Origin: Spirochaetota bacterium
GTDB taxonomy: Bacteria; Spirochaetota; Spirochaetia; Treponematales; Treponemataceae
Assembly: GCA_023393015.1 (NCBI GenBank)
Contig: JAEWMY010000006.1
Location: 22,800-86,799, forward strand
Length of the DNA stretch: 64,000 nt
Direction of reading: 5' to 3'
Translations under genes and position numbers: made by a program
Shown here: piece after piece, positions 42,404-52,900 of the stretch
Numbering within the stretch: position 1 is the stretch's first letter
Layout: each line of letters begins with the position of its first letter
Notes under the pieces: model-generated
Database searches by the model: none
What the model was told of the DNA's origin: nothing
The model's input: the letters and a program-made list of their open reading frames with translations, nothing else

Positions 42404-43549
42404 TTATTGCTGAAGGGCCTTGATGTCCCGTTCGGTCAGGACGCGCCTGTAGGCGCGGAGGTCGTCGACGGCGCCGTTGTAGGCGTACTTCTTGTTTCTC
42501 GCCATGCCGATGACGTAGCGCGACTCCGGAAATCCCATAATCGGGAGTCCCGAGTCGTCGCTCGCCTCGAGTTCGCCGTTGAGGTAGAGCCGGGTGGAAC
42601 CCCGCGAATGGGTGACGATGACGTTGTACCAGGTTTGGCCCGCGAGCTTTTGCCTCGTTTCGAGCCTGACGAGTTGCTTTTTCGACTCGTACTGAAAGAC
42701 GATCTTGCCGCCCGTCATGCACGACAGCCCGTAGCCGCGCGACCCGACGATGTCGCCGCAATCGAGTATCCGCCCGTTATCGGCGTAGGCGCCGGGATTC
42801 GGCTTGACCCACAGCGAGACGGTAAACTCGTCGACCGGCGGCTGTCGCGCCTCGACCATGTACTCGACCGAGGAGAATTTCAGCACCTTCAGGGCCGCGT
42901 TTGGCGCGCCGTTCCGGTCCGTTTCGAAGCGGGGTTTTCCCTCGAGCTTGTTGTTCTTGCCCGAGGTGTCGCGTTTGTCGTTTTCGAACAGATACTCGAG
43001 CTCAAGTCCCGCCCTCGGGACGGGAAGCATGGGCGCGTCCGCGGCTCCCGAAGCGGCAGCCTCCTGCCGGCGAAGCACGGTCGCCCTGACGTCCTCGACG
43101 GGGATGCGGGATATCTCCGACGCGATCGAAAGATAGATATCGTCGCTCGCCTCGTAGATGTCGAGGACCTGCCCTATCTCGCGGGCGAAGGTCGGCGTTT
43201 GGAGGGTTCCCGCGCAAAAGAGGGAGATTTCGATCCGGTACGCGGCCTCGATCCGCGTGACGGAGCCCGAAAGGGCGTAATCGGCGCCGTTTTTCCGGCA
43301 TGCCTCGGCGGGATCCCTCCGGTCGGCGCCTTCCGGGTATCGCAGGGCGACGCCGACGGCTTGCAGGGTTATCGCGAGGGAGTCGCCTACCGTGCCGGCG
43401 AGTATCTCGAGGGTGGTGTCCGTATCGTCGAACGCGAGGGGAATGAAGGCGACGGACGGAGTCGTTTGGGCATGGAGCGAAAGAGGGGCGCAGAGGGCGA
43501 GACCGAGGAGCGACGCGCGCGCCAGGCGACGTACTATCGACACGTTCAT
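42404..43549 (-). CDS. Exported LamG/concanavalin-like protein with TolB-N-like head
   Basis: This 381-residue protein has a Sec signal peptide ending in LHAQ. It then has an N-terminal domain (about residues 28-160) with GADYALSGSVTRIEAAYRIEISL, resembling the CsgG/TolB N-terminal fold, and a LamG-type jelly roll (about 185-380) with FTVSLWVKPNP and LYLNGELEASDDSG. It is probably a surface or periplasmic glycan/protein-binding factor. It is divergent from the toxin operon, whose barrel protein shares the same N-terminal domain type. There is no Shine-Dalgarno sequence; a TATACT ends six bases before ATG 43549. Confidence 0.8.
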   Translation of the reverse strand: MNVSIVRRLARASLLGLALCAPLSLHAQTTPSVAFIPLAFDDTDTTLEILAGTVGDSLAITLQAVGVALRYPEGADRRDPAEACRKNGADYALSGSVTRIEAAYRIEISLFCAGTLQTPTFAREIGQVLDIYEASDDIYLSIASEISRIPVEDVRATVLRRQEAAASGAADAPMLPVPRAGLELEYLFENDKRDTSGKNNKLEGKPRFETDRNGAPNAALKVLKFSSVEYMVEARQPPVDEFTVSLWVKPNPGAYADNGRILDCGDIVGSRGYGLSCMTGGKIVFQYESKKQLVRLETRQKLAGQTWYNVIVTHSRGSTRLYLNGELEASDDSGLPIMGFPESRYVIGMARNKKYAYNGAVDDLRAYRRVLTERDIKALQQ

Positions 43550-43745
43550 GCCGTAAGTATACCGCGTCTTGTTTCCCGACGCCAGAGCGAATCCTTCCCG
43601 AAAACGGGCCAGGGCGACGAATCCGGGCCATAAACCCCGTGGCGCCGCCCGTGCGGAAGAAGGGTCACGCGAAAGACGCGGGACGCGCCGGGGTACGAAT
43701 GAAAACGCGATACAGTCGAAGAACCGATACGGTGGAGGCGCGCGG

Positions 43746-44420
43746 ATGACGCGGCGTTCATCGTTCGTCCGCGCGCTCGCGGCGGCGCGGATAGCCCTCG
43801 CCGTGGGTATCCTGTCAGCCGTCGTCGCCTGCCTCCTGACGGCCCGCGGGATCGCGGCCGATGTAGAACTCGCGCGCGTTGACGCGTTTCGCCTCCATGC
43901 AGAAACGGTCCGCGAATCGCGCGGCCTTCACGCGGCGACTGTCCGGCGGATACGCGCGTCCGAGACCTCTCTCGCGGAACGGGTGCGCGAGCTCGACGCG
44001 GCGTATTCCTCGATTCTCGCCGAGCAACGGAAAAAGACGATAGACGACGTGTACGGGGCGGACGAGGTGCGCGCCCGGCGCGAGGAGGGCGTGAGGCTGT
44101 ACGCGGCGGGCGACTACGCGGGAGCCGTGCGAGCTCTTTCGCCCGTGCGTTCGCTCGCGAGGGACGACGACGAGGCGATGTTCTGCCTGATCGCCGCGGA
44201 ATTCCGGATAAACCCGCTGGACAGCGGACGGTACGGCCCGGTAAAGCGCGCGCTTCGCGACTTGCGAGTTGGCGGGTACCGGAACGACGAGCTTGACGAA
44301 ATCGTCGCGTACATAGAGGGGGAAGAGCATGCGTTGTCAGCCGCCGGAGCGGAGCGCCCTCTGTCCGACGCCGAAGCTGAATCCGCGTGCTCGTTGATTC
44401 CGGAGGTCGCGCGTGAATAG
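43746..44420 (+). CDS. Membrane-anchored protein with TPR-like helical domain
   Basis: This 224-residue protein has one N-terminal helix (about residues 15-36), then a probable coiled coil (residues 40-95, rich in R, E, L and A) and a TPR-like helix pair, EGVRLYAAGDYAGAVRALSPV. It faces the periplasm. No family is recognised. It is the first gene of the five-gene run ending in the RHS protein. GGTGGAGG lies upstream of ATG 43746, and the next gene overlaps its end by eight bases. Confidence 0.7.
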   Translation: MTRRSSFVRALAAARIALAVGILSAVVACLLTARGIAADVELARVDAFRLHAETVRESRGLHAATVRRIRASETSLAERVRELDAAYSSILAEQRKKTIDDVYGADEVRARREEGVRLYAAGDYAGAVRALSPVRSLARDDDEAMFCLIAAEFRINPLDSGRYGPVKRALRDLRVGGYRNDELDEIVAYIEGEEHALSAAGAERPLSDAEAESACSLIPEVARE

Positions 44421-45453
44421 GAGCGCTTGCATGACGGCGGCGGCGCTTTCGGCGTGCCTCGCGCTCGCGACGGCGCGACCGGCGGCCCTCGAGGTCGCGG
44501 TCGCCCCGATCGCCTCGATCGCGAACGACGCGAACGAACGCGGCGGAGCTTCGGGCGCTCTCGCGCGCCGGCTCGCGCTCACGCTCGGAAAGACGTGCGC
44601 GAACGGGGCTATCCGCTTCGAAGGATCGGTTTCCCCGGGTCGCGACGCGCCGGGATCGGTCGCCATGGCGATCGCGTACGGCGCGGAGACGGGCGCTGAT
44701 TACGTGATTTTCGGTTTCGTCCGGAGCGGTGATTATTCGCTCTCGGCGGAGCTCCGCCTGCTCGACGTCGCCGCCCGCTCGGTCGTCAGGATCTTTTATT
44801 CCTCCGACGGCCCTGACGAAGACGAACGTCTCTACGCCGACCTCTCGGTCAAGATCGTCGACTGGCTCGAGATATCGCTCGGTTTGCCGTCGTCTATCAG
44901 GGACGAGGCGCCGGCGACCTTCGCCGTCGAGCTGCCCGCGACGGTGGGGTACTGGACGCCGGTTTCCTCCGAGTGGACCGCATTGATCGCCGGAACGGTC
45001 GCGGCGTCCCTCGGGGCGGATCTCGTGTTCGACGACGGCGAGTCGCGTCTCGGCGAACACGTGACGTTTACCTCGCTCGGCATGCGCCTCGGCTATCGTT
45101 ACGGGATCGGGGACCCGGAAACGTACGAGGCATCCCTTCATTCCGTCGACAGCCTCTTCCTTCTCCGGTATCACGTCCGCTTTACGGAAACGCACGAGGC
45201 GAACGTCGCGCTCGGGCTTTGCTTCTCGACCGATATCCGCGGAATGACGGAGCCGCATGCGGGTAATTCGAGTCGCGTGAGCGGGGTGTTCGGCTGTTTT
45301 TTCGGCCTCGGCTACCGATTTCGCGTAAACGATCGCTGGGGGATAACGCTTGACAGCGGCTTTGAGTACCGGTTCTACGACGAGCCGCTCCTGAGCTGGT
45401 CGCCCCGCGTCGGCGTAACCCGCCAAATTTTCCGGAAGGAGACGAAACGATGA
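44413..45453 (+). CDS. Probable outer-membrane beta-barrel protein with TolB-N-like head
   Basis: This 346-residue protein starts at GTG 44413 (GGAGGT upstream) with a signal peptide ending near ATARPA. Residues 30-150 form a domain with VAVAPIAS and GADYVIFGFVRSGDYSLSAELRLLD, like the head of the divergent LamG protein. Residues 165-340 have alternating hydrophobic strands (GMRLGYRYGIG, LRYHVRFTETHEANVALGLCFS, FFGLGYRFRVN, DSGFEYRFYDEP) expected of an eight-stranded barrel. It could be the outer-membrane component for the RHS protein or its lipoproteins (inference). Confidence 0.7.
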   Translation: MNRSACMTAAALSACLALATARPAALEVAVAPIASIANDANERGGASGALARRLALTLGKTCANGAIRFEGSVSPGRDAPGSVAMAIAYGAETGADYVIFGFVRSGDYSLSAELRLLDVAARSVVRIFYSSDGPDEDERLYADLSVKIVDWLEISLGLPSSIRDEAPATFAVELPATVGYWTPVSSEWTALIAGTVAASLGADLVFDDGESRLGEHVTFTSLGMRLGYRYGIGDPETYEASLHSVDSLFLLRYHVRFTETHEANVALGLCFSTDIRGMTEPHAGNSSRVSGVFGCFFGLGYRFRVNDRWGITLDSGFEYRFYDEPLLSWSPRVGVTRQIFRKETKR

Positions 45454-46271
45454 AAGGAAACGGTCGTAGTTCGCGCGGGTGGATCGTCGCGTTTCGTAAA
45501 ACCGCCGCCATCTGCATGGTCGTCCCGGTCGCGGCGATCGTTTCGTCGTGCGGGTCCGAGCTGTTCGGGGTTCTCTCGCGGGACGCCGGTGACCCGGCCG
45601 TCGTCGCGCCGCGCGCGTACTCGATGGAGCGTCCGCTCGCGGTCACCGTGCGCTGGGCCGCGGACGAGGCCGCCGACTTTTTCGCGCTCGAGCGGAAGGA
45701 GGACACCGAAAGTTCGCGTTACGTCGAGGTCTACCGCGGTACGGAAACCGGTTTTGTCGAAACGCTCGCCGAGGGGCGGTACTACTATCGGCTGACGAAG
45801 GTACGCGGGGAGCGCCCCTTCGGTCCCTCGTCGCCCGCGTTCGCGGTAGCTTCCCCGGTCACGCGCGACGAATACGAGCCGAACGACGACATGGAAACGG
45901 CCTGTCCGCTCGAGAGCGCCGTCGTAGCGAGTCTCTTCTACTTCCGCGGATCCGACGGTCAGACCGTGTCGGACTCCGACTGGTACCGCGTTTCGCTTCC
46001 CCCGCGATCGGTCGCCAGGATTTCGCTTACGGATTACGCGATCGAGGGCGGCGAGGAAGATACCCACTTCGTGGCGTATCGCGCGGGACTCGCGGACCGC
46101 GTCGTGCACAACATGCATCCCTTCGAGATCGAGAACGACGCCAACGTCCGCCGGGAGATGTTTTTCGCGATCAAGCCGAACGCCGTCAAGTTCATACCGA
46201 GCGTCGATTCGGGCGGACGGGTTATCGCCTACAGGCTGGTCGTCGAACGCATCGAGCTGATAGGAGGATGA
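45450..46271 (+). CDS. Lipoprotein with fibronectin-like and pre-peptidase-like domains
   Basis: This 273-residue protein has a lipobox at AIVSSC (Cys34). A fibronectin-type-III-like strand set follows (about residues 60-130, ending RLTKVRGERPFGPSSPAF). The second half has DEYEPNDDMETACPL, the familiar start of PPC (pre-peptidase C-terminal) domains, then DSDWYRVSLPPRS. It is likely anchored in a membrane and exposed to the periplasm or surface. AAGGAG precedes ATG 45450, which overlaps the previous stop. Its role is probably linked to the neighbouring RHS protein. Confidence 0.75.
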   Translation: MKGNGRSSRGWIVAFRKTAAICMVVPVAAIVSSCGSELFGVLSRDAGDPAVVAPRAYSMERPLAVTVRWAADEAADFFALERKEDTESSRYVEVYRGTETGFVETLAEGRYYYRLTKVRGERPFGPSSPAFAVASPVTRDEYEPNDDMETACPLESAVVASLFYFRGSDGQTVSDSDWYRVSLPPRSVARISLTDYAIEGGEEDTHFVAYRAGLADRVVHNMHPFEIENDANVRREMFFAIKPNAVKFIPSVDSGGRVIAYRLVVERIELIGG

Positions 46272-46273
46272 AG

Positions 46274-46972
46274 ATGAAACGACTCGGTTCCCTCTCGATT
46301 TCGGCGACAGCCCCGGCCGCCGTTGTTTCCGCGATAGCCGCGACAAGCGCGATATTCGCCGCGTCCTGCTCCCTCTCCGCGGCCGGGAGCGGATGGGAGT
46401 ATTCGGGCGGGGACGCGCCGTACGAGGAAGCGACGAGCCTGTTCGCCGAAGGCGACGACGGTCGTGTGACCTTCAGCACGAACGATACGACGTACCATTC
46501 GCCGCGGGGGTACACGGTATGGTCCGTGTCGGAAGGACTCGGCGGACATTCGGGCGATCCGTTCGTCGGGGTTTCGGGCGCGGCGAGCAAGGAGACGGGA
46601 GACGCGAGCGCGGGGTACGGACTCGTGTTTTGCCGGGGGGTCAACGGTTCCGGAGACGAGACGATGTACGTCCTGCTGATAAACGTCAAACGTCAGTTCG
46701 CGGTGGGGAAGGCGGTGAACGGCTCGTACGTTTCGATACGTCCGTGGACCGAGTCGCCGGCGCTGTTTGCCGGATGGGGCGCGGAAAACCGTTTGCGCGT
46801 CACGAGGGACGGGGCGGGCGGGCGATTCACCGTCCGGTGCAACGGAGCGGCCGCGTGCGAGTTCGAGTCGGACGCCGAGGTTAACGGTTCGGGGGACGCC
46901 GGCTACGTCGTCGTCATATCTCCGTACGACGACTTTCCGGAGACGACGGTCAAGGTCGTCTTTTCGCCGTGA
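46274..46972 (+). CDS. Lipoprotein of unknown function
   Basis: This 232-residue lipoprotein has a lipobox FAASC at about residue 32. The mature part resembles a jelly-roll or concanavalin-like beta fold (YTVWSVSEGLGGHSGDPFVGVSG, YGLVFCRG, FTVRCNGAAACEFES). The ATG at 46274 is preferred to that at 46268, because GGAGG abuts the first and is ideally spaced from the second. It ends 20 bases before the RHS start. Confidence 0.72.
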   Translation: MKRLGSLSISATAPAAVVSAIAATSAIFAASCSLSAAGSGWEYSGGDAPYEEATSLFAEGDDGRVTFSTNDTTYHSPRGYTVWSVSEGLGGHSGDPFVGVSGAASKETGDASAGYGLVFCRGVNGSGDETMYVLLINVKRQFAVGKAVNGSYVSIRPWTESPALFAGWGAENRLRVTRDGAGGRFTVRCNGAAACEFESDAEVNGSGDAGYVVVISPYDDFPETTVKVVFSP

Positions 46973-46992
46973 TCGCGAAGATCGGGGGAATC

Positions 46993-49900
46993 ATGAAAAC
47001 AAGGGTTATCGCGCTCGTGGTCGTATACGCCTGCGCCGCGGCGTTTTGCCTTCCGCTCGCCTTCGCGCGCGATCCCGTTTGCGCGAAGGTCACGGCGACA
47101 GCTGAGGCGGGCGGGCGCGCGCGCGTCGGGCAAGCCGAAATCTCGATACCGCCGGGAGCCGTCCGCGCGCCGACGGAGATTACGCTTACGATGCTCTCCG
47201 AGACGGAGGATATCGGAGACGGGCTTTCGAACGTGACGGCGGGCGCGACCGGTTACCGGTTCGAGCCCAAGGGTATGACGTTCGAACTGCCGGTAGAGGT
47301 GCGGATCGGCTACGATCCCTCCCTCGACGCTCGTCCCGAGGCGCTCGAGGATCTCTACACGTATTTTTACGACGAGCGCGAGGAACGGTGGAAGGCGCTC
47401 GAGAGGATCGGGATAGACCGCGAACGGTCGACGCTTGTTAGCGCGACGACGCACTTTACGGATATGGTAAACGCCGCGTTGACCCTGCCCGAGGCACCCG
47501 ATCCTGTTTCCTTCAACGTGAATTCCATCAAGAGCCTCGCGGCCGCCGACCCGAACGCGGGTATCCCGGAGTTCCGCGGACTCGGCGCAAATCCCTTCGG
47601 AACGGCGTCGTTCGACATCCCTCTCGAGGTGCCGGGGGGGCGCGCCGGGATGAAGCCCGCCGTCGCGCTCGCGTATTCGAGCGAGGGCGGCGCGAATCTC
47701 GCTGGCAAGGGTTTTGACCTTCGCGCGGGAGGTTGCCTTTCGATCGACACGCGAAACCGGCTTCCGTCATACGACTACGGGGACGAGTATATTCTGGACG
47801 GCGAAAAGCTCGAAGAAGTTCCCGGTCAGTCGCCGTCTCCCGGACCGCGATCCGCGGAGATAGAGTATCGTCACAAGAGTAACCGCAACTTCGAGCGGAT
47901 CGTTCGCAAGCGCGCCGTGATAGACGGCGTCGAAACGACGTACTGGACGGTAACCGACAAAACCGGGCGAAAACGCGTCTACGGGCTCGGCGCCGGGTGG
48001 ACGGGGCCGGACGAGTCGAGGAAATACGAATGGAAGCTATCGCGCGAAATCGACGCGTACGGCAACGCGATCGACTACTCGTACGACAAGAGATCCGGCG
48101 AGAATTTCGCCTACCTCGCGCGCGTCTCGTATACGGGCCGCGCGAGAGGCGAGCTTCAGTCGGCCGGCGACGAGCCGGGTCCGTACGCGGTCGACTTTTC
48201 GTGGACCGAAACGCGCAGGGACAAAAGGAGTTCCTTTCGCGGAAAATTCCTTCAGAGGACGACGCGCGAACTTCGATCCGTAACGATGTCGTACGCGGGG
48301 ACGAACGCGTGGTCCTACGGGTTCGAGTACGATCACAACGAAAACCGGCATCTCATATTGCGGTCGATCGCGAAAAACGTCGACGGTCGGGAATTCTGGA
48401 ACTACGGCTTCGAGTATTACGGGGCGGGCGCGACTGCCGTCGACGCCGACGTCGAGGTGGACGGTTTCGACGACCCGATCGACTGGGCGATACCCGACCG
48501 CGGAGGACGCGCCCTTTCGAAGACAGGGTCGTCGGGCGGCGGGGCGAGCCTCTATCTCGGACTCAAGTTCTACATTCCGTATATCTTCGGGCGCTACGTG
48601 GTTGCTTCGGTCGGCGCGAGCGTCGGCGCGCAGACGACGGTGACCGGTACGAAGACGACGCTGATCGACATCGACGGCGACGGCTTGAGCGACATGGTGT
48701 GGCAAACCGACGCGGGGTTGGAGTACGCGCGGAACGCCGGGATCGGTCCGGACGGTACGGGCTCGTTCGACGACGCGTGGTCCGGAACGCCGCTCTTTCC
48801 GCTTACTGGGAAGTCGCTCAACAAGGAGAGCCAAACGACGTACTCGCTGAGTTTCAGCGAGTCGCTCGGGCCCGCCGCGGCGAACCTGACGGAGCAATGG
48901 TCGGAAACGAGCTCTCGGGGAGTATTCGCGGACGTAGACGGGGACGGCTTCGTCGACTACCTCACGTCCGACGATACGACCTATCAGCGCAATTCGGTCG
49001 CGGGATTCGGCCCGGTTGACTGGACGGACATCGCCGAAGGCGTCCGCCCGAGCGCCCTGTTCGGAAAAAACAGGGAGACCTTCGAGCGGACGTATTACTC
49101 GCAGGAGCCGTATCTCGTGTGGCGACCCGCGTACGCGGGCAGGGTGGTCGTGACCCAGCGGGCGGCTCTCGTCGAGCCGACGGCCGCGAGCGACGACGGC
49201 GCGAGCCTTGACGGGTATCACGCGGCGTCGGACGACGGAGAGACATCGTCGTCCGAACGGTTCGCGCGAATTCCCCTTTCCCGCGCTCAGGTGTCGGGCG
49301 AAAGCTCCGCGGAGCGCGAAGTAATCGTGGGCGACCGGTTTTTTTTCCATTATGACGCGGGCGGCTCGTGCGACCGCGACGACGCGGCGTGCTCGATTAC
49401 CGTCGCTTATCGCTCCGTACGGCCCTTCGCCTATATCGGCGAGTCGTCGTCCGTACGGCTCGCGGAACGCGTGTCGTCCTCGAGCCGGCGAGAGGAACTG
49501 GAGCTCCTGTACGATTACAGCGAGGTCCCTGGGGAGAGAGGCGTGACGTTCGAGTACGCCCTGAAACCCGAATGGGAGGAATCGATCCAGCGCGATCCCG
49601 GTATCGCGACGCGGCTCTATCTCGACGGCGCGCGCTCGTTCCCGGACGCGGTTCCCGAGGACGCCTTTTACGCGCTCGCGGATCTCGGCTCGGCCGCGGC
49701 GAGTCTCCGGTTTTTCGACGGACGGAAGATCGTCGAGCGACGCCTTCCGGTAAACAGGGTTCTTTTGTCCGGCTTCGCGTACGAGGGAGAGCGCGGAAGG
49801 TTCGTTCGACGGGAGACGACCGGCGATCTCATGAGATTCGTCGCCGAAAGCCAGGGAAGTCTCAACGGTACGTTCACGCGCGATTCCGCGGAGGGGTATT

Positions 49901-52900
49901 TCGATCGCTACTGGAACGGGCTCGGCGACGGCGACAAGATGGCGTTCGGTCTCGTGCCTTCTCCCGACGCGGGCGAACCGTCCATCCCGTACCGGAAAGG
50001 AACCGTGTCCTTCATCGCGGGTCCCACGCTCGAGGAGGCGCTCGATCCCCGGATCGATCCGGCCGACATGCGCGGCGCCGTTGTCGGAGAGTCGACGTTT
50101 TTTCGCGACTCGGATGGCGCGACGTGCCGCGTGTCCGGCGACACGGCGTACCGCACGACGGACGGTCGGGAGGACCCGATCGATGCTACGGTCGAGCGTC
50201 TCGGCGATCTTCTCAGGGTAACGGTCGGGAAGGCAGGCGTCCTCACGGTCTACGCCCTTTCTGGAAAGACGAGCCAACTCGCGTCGGTCGACGGCGCGAC
50301 CTTCGACTCCCGCGTCCTTCCCGTCCTTCGCGAGCGGGCACGTCCCGACGGGGAGTCGTTTCCCGGATTAACGGAGGAGGAGCTCGCCACGGTCTGGGAA
50401 GAGAGACTCGCGGGGCTTCTTTCGCTCTTTTCGTTCGACGGCGCGGCGTACGTCACGCGCGACGGCCTGAGCGCTGAGGAGCGCGCGTACGTTGCGGGAC
50501 TCTACTCCTTCTGCGCCCTCGCGCGGTACGCCTCGTGCGCGACGAGATTCGTCTACACGGACGAGGCTGAGTTCGCCGTAGAGACGGCGGCTGGCGGCGC
50601 GACGGGCTATCGGGTTCCCGTGATCCGCGACGGAGCGGTAACGAGTCGGTGGGTGGATCTGCCGGTTTACGACAGCGTCGCCGACTTTTCGGCGGATGAC
50701 GCGCGCGGGATAGACCGTATGACGGAACGTTTCGGGATATCCTCGTCTTCCGACGCGGACGACCGCGGCGACGAGGGCGGGATGCGGCTCGCTGAGTACG
50801 CGCGCGGCGGCAATAAGGGCTGGTACTACGGTCTGTGGTCGGGATACCGCGACTTTGATCCCCTGTCGATCGGAAAGGAAACGGAGCGTCCCCGCGACGG
50901 CGCGAACGCGAGGGAACCGCCGTACTCGCGCGATATAAGGAAGAACGAGGACCCGGACGGGATACCCTTCCTTCCGTGTTCCGCGCGCGATCCGTCTTTC
51001 ACGCTCGGTACGGACGTCCTGATCGGTGACGTCAGCCGCGTCAGCGATCCTTCGCTCGACTGCGAACTGGGAACGACGGTAACGGAGACGGCGTACGGTA
51101 GCTTTTACGACGGCCGAAGGATCCACGTCGAGAGAATCGGCGGGACGGCCTACGAGAGCGCGGCGAACGCGAACGCGGGTCCTGACGGAAGAACGCCGGG
51201 GAAACTCGGAGCGAGCGCCTCCGGGGCGACTGACGTCGGCGTCAGTGTCGGTATCGCGGGACTTGGCGGGCAGATATCGGAGAACAAGGGTACGAGTTGG
51301 CAGTACAAGGGCTTGATGGACGTTAACGGCGACCGTTTCCCGGACATGATCCATTTCGACGACGACTGCGATCCGGAAAAGCTCGGGTTCTCGGTGCAGC
51401 CTGGCACCGGCTCCGGTTTCGCTCGAGCGATCCGCTACGAGGGCCGTTTGCCGGCGATGAGCGTTACGGAAAATTACGGTCACGGATTCGGGGTCTCGCT
51501 CAATCCGGGCGGATTCGCCTCGTCGAAAAACGACGCGACGGGGAAGCAGACGGAGCTGACCGTGACCGTCGGCGGGTGCGGGGACATGCCCTCCGTCGGC
51601 ATCAGCGGTTCGTACGGCCGAAGCGTCGTCGCCTCGCGGTTCGTCGACATGAACGGAGACGGCCTTCCCGACCAGGTTTCCCGCGACGGAGTCGGTTCCT
51701 TTTTCGTCGCCCTGAATACGGGCGACGGCGCTTTCGCGGAATTCGAGAATTGGGGCGAGGGCATCGACCGGAAGGTGTCGGACGACCTGGGGGTGAGCGT
51801 GAGGTCGGCCGGAGTCAGCACCTCGAGAAACTCGAGCGTCGGCTTGCCGGTACCCGTCGGTTTCTTCCTTGGCGCCGACATATCGGTGTCGACGTCGACG
51901 AACGAAACGGTATCGGACCTGATCGACATCAACGGCGACGGTCTCCCCGACCAGGTTTACAAGCGGAACGGCGAGCCGTTTTTCGTCGCCCGATTGAATC
52001 TCGGCGACTCGTTCGACCCGACGGAAACGAGGCTGCGGCGTCCGGAATGGGACGACGAGGAAGCGATGAACCTCGCGATCGCCGATTCAGTGCGCGACGG
52101 AGGGAAGGCCCTGACTTCCTCGGCGTCGGGAGGCCTCTACGACGAGGCGGCCGAACGCGAGCCGGCCTTTTCCGTCGACGTGGAAACGATGAAGGCGCAT
52201 CCCGCCGCGCGCGAGACGGCGATACTTTCGTTGAAGGACGTGATGGAGTCGACGAGCGGCGTTACGTACAACGTGGCGATCAGCGTCGACGTGGTCATTC
52301 GGTACTACCTGCTCGGTATTTTCATCACGCCCGGGACCTCCCTTAATTTCGGGCATACGACGTCGATGATGCGTTTCGCCGACATAGACGGCGACGGGCT
52401 TCCCGACCACGTTCGGCACGTCGCCGGCATGCCCCGCGCGCAAGTCAAGCGCAACGCGCTCGGCACGAACGGTTTGCTCCGGGCGGTGAAGACGCCGTAC
52501 GGCGAGCGCGTCGAACTGGAGTACGTACCGGCGGGAAATACCGTTGACATGCCGCAGCGAAGATACGTCCTCGGCCGCGTCCGCCGGTCGTCCGGGTTCG
52601 GCGAGGTCGGTAATCCCGATATCGCGACAGGGCCGAAGTCGTTCGAGACGGAGTTTTCCTACGAGGGCGGGAAATACGACCGTGACGAACGGGAGTTTTA
52701 CGGTTTTCGCGCAGTCACCGAGCGAAGGGCCGGAGATATAGGGTCGACCAGGACGGTGTTCGCGAACGACCGGTACTACCGTAAGGGAATGGTCGAGGAG
52801 ACCCTGCGGTATCGCGCGGAAGGAGAACTCGCCATTCGGACGAAGTACGGGATCGACGCGCGGTATCCGCGGGTCACGAGCGAGACGACGACGAAGTATG

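Noticed and set aside
43546..45426. A 626-codon open frame on the minus strand
   Set aside because: It is the shadow of the operon 43746-45453, which has overlapping starts, signal peptides and ribosome sites.
48037..50277. A 746-codon open frame on the minus strand
   Set aside because: It is the antisense shadow of the RHS protein gene; low-complexity Arg-rich product, no ribosome site.
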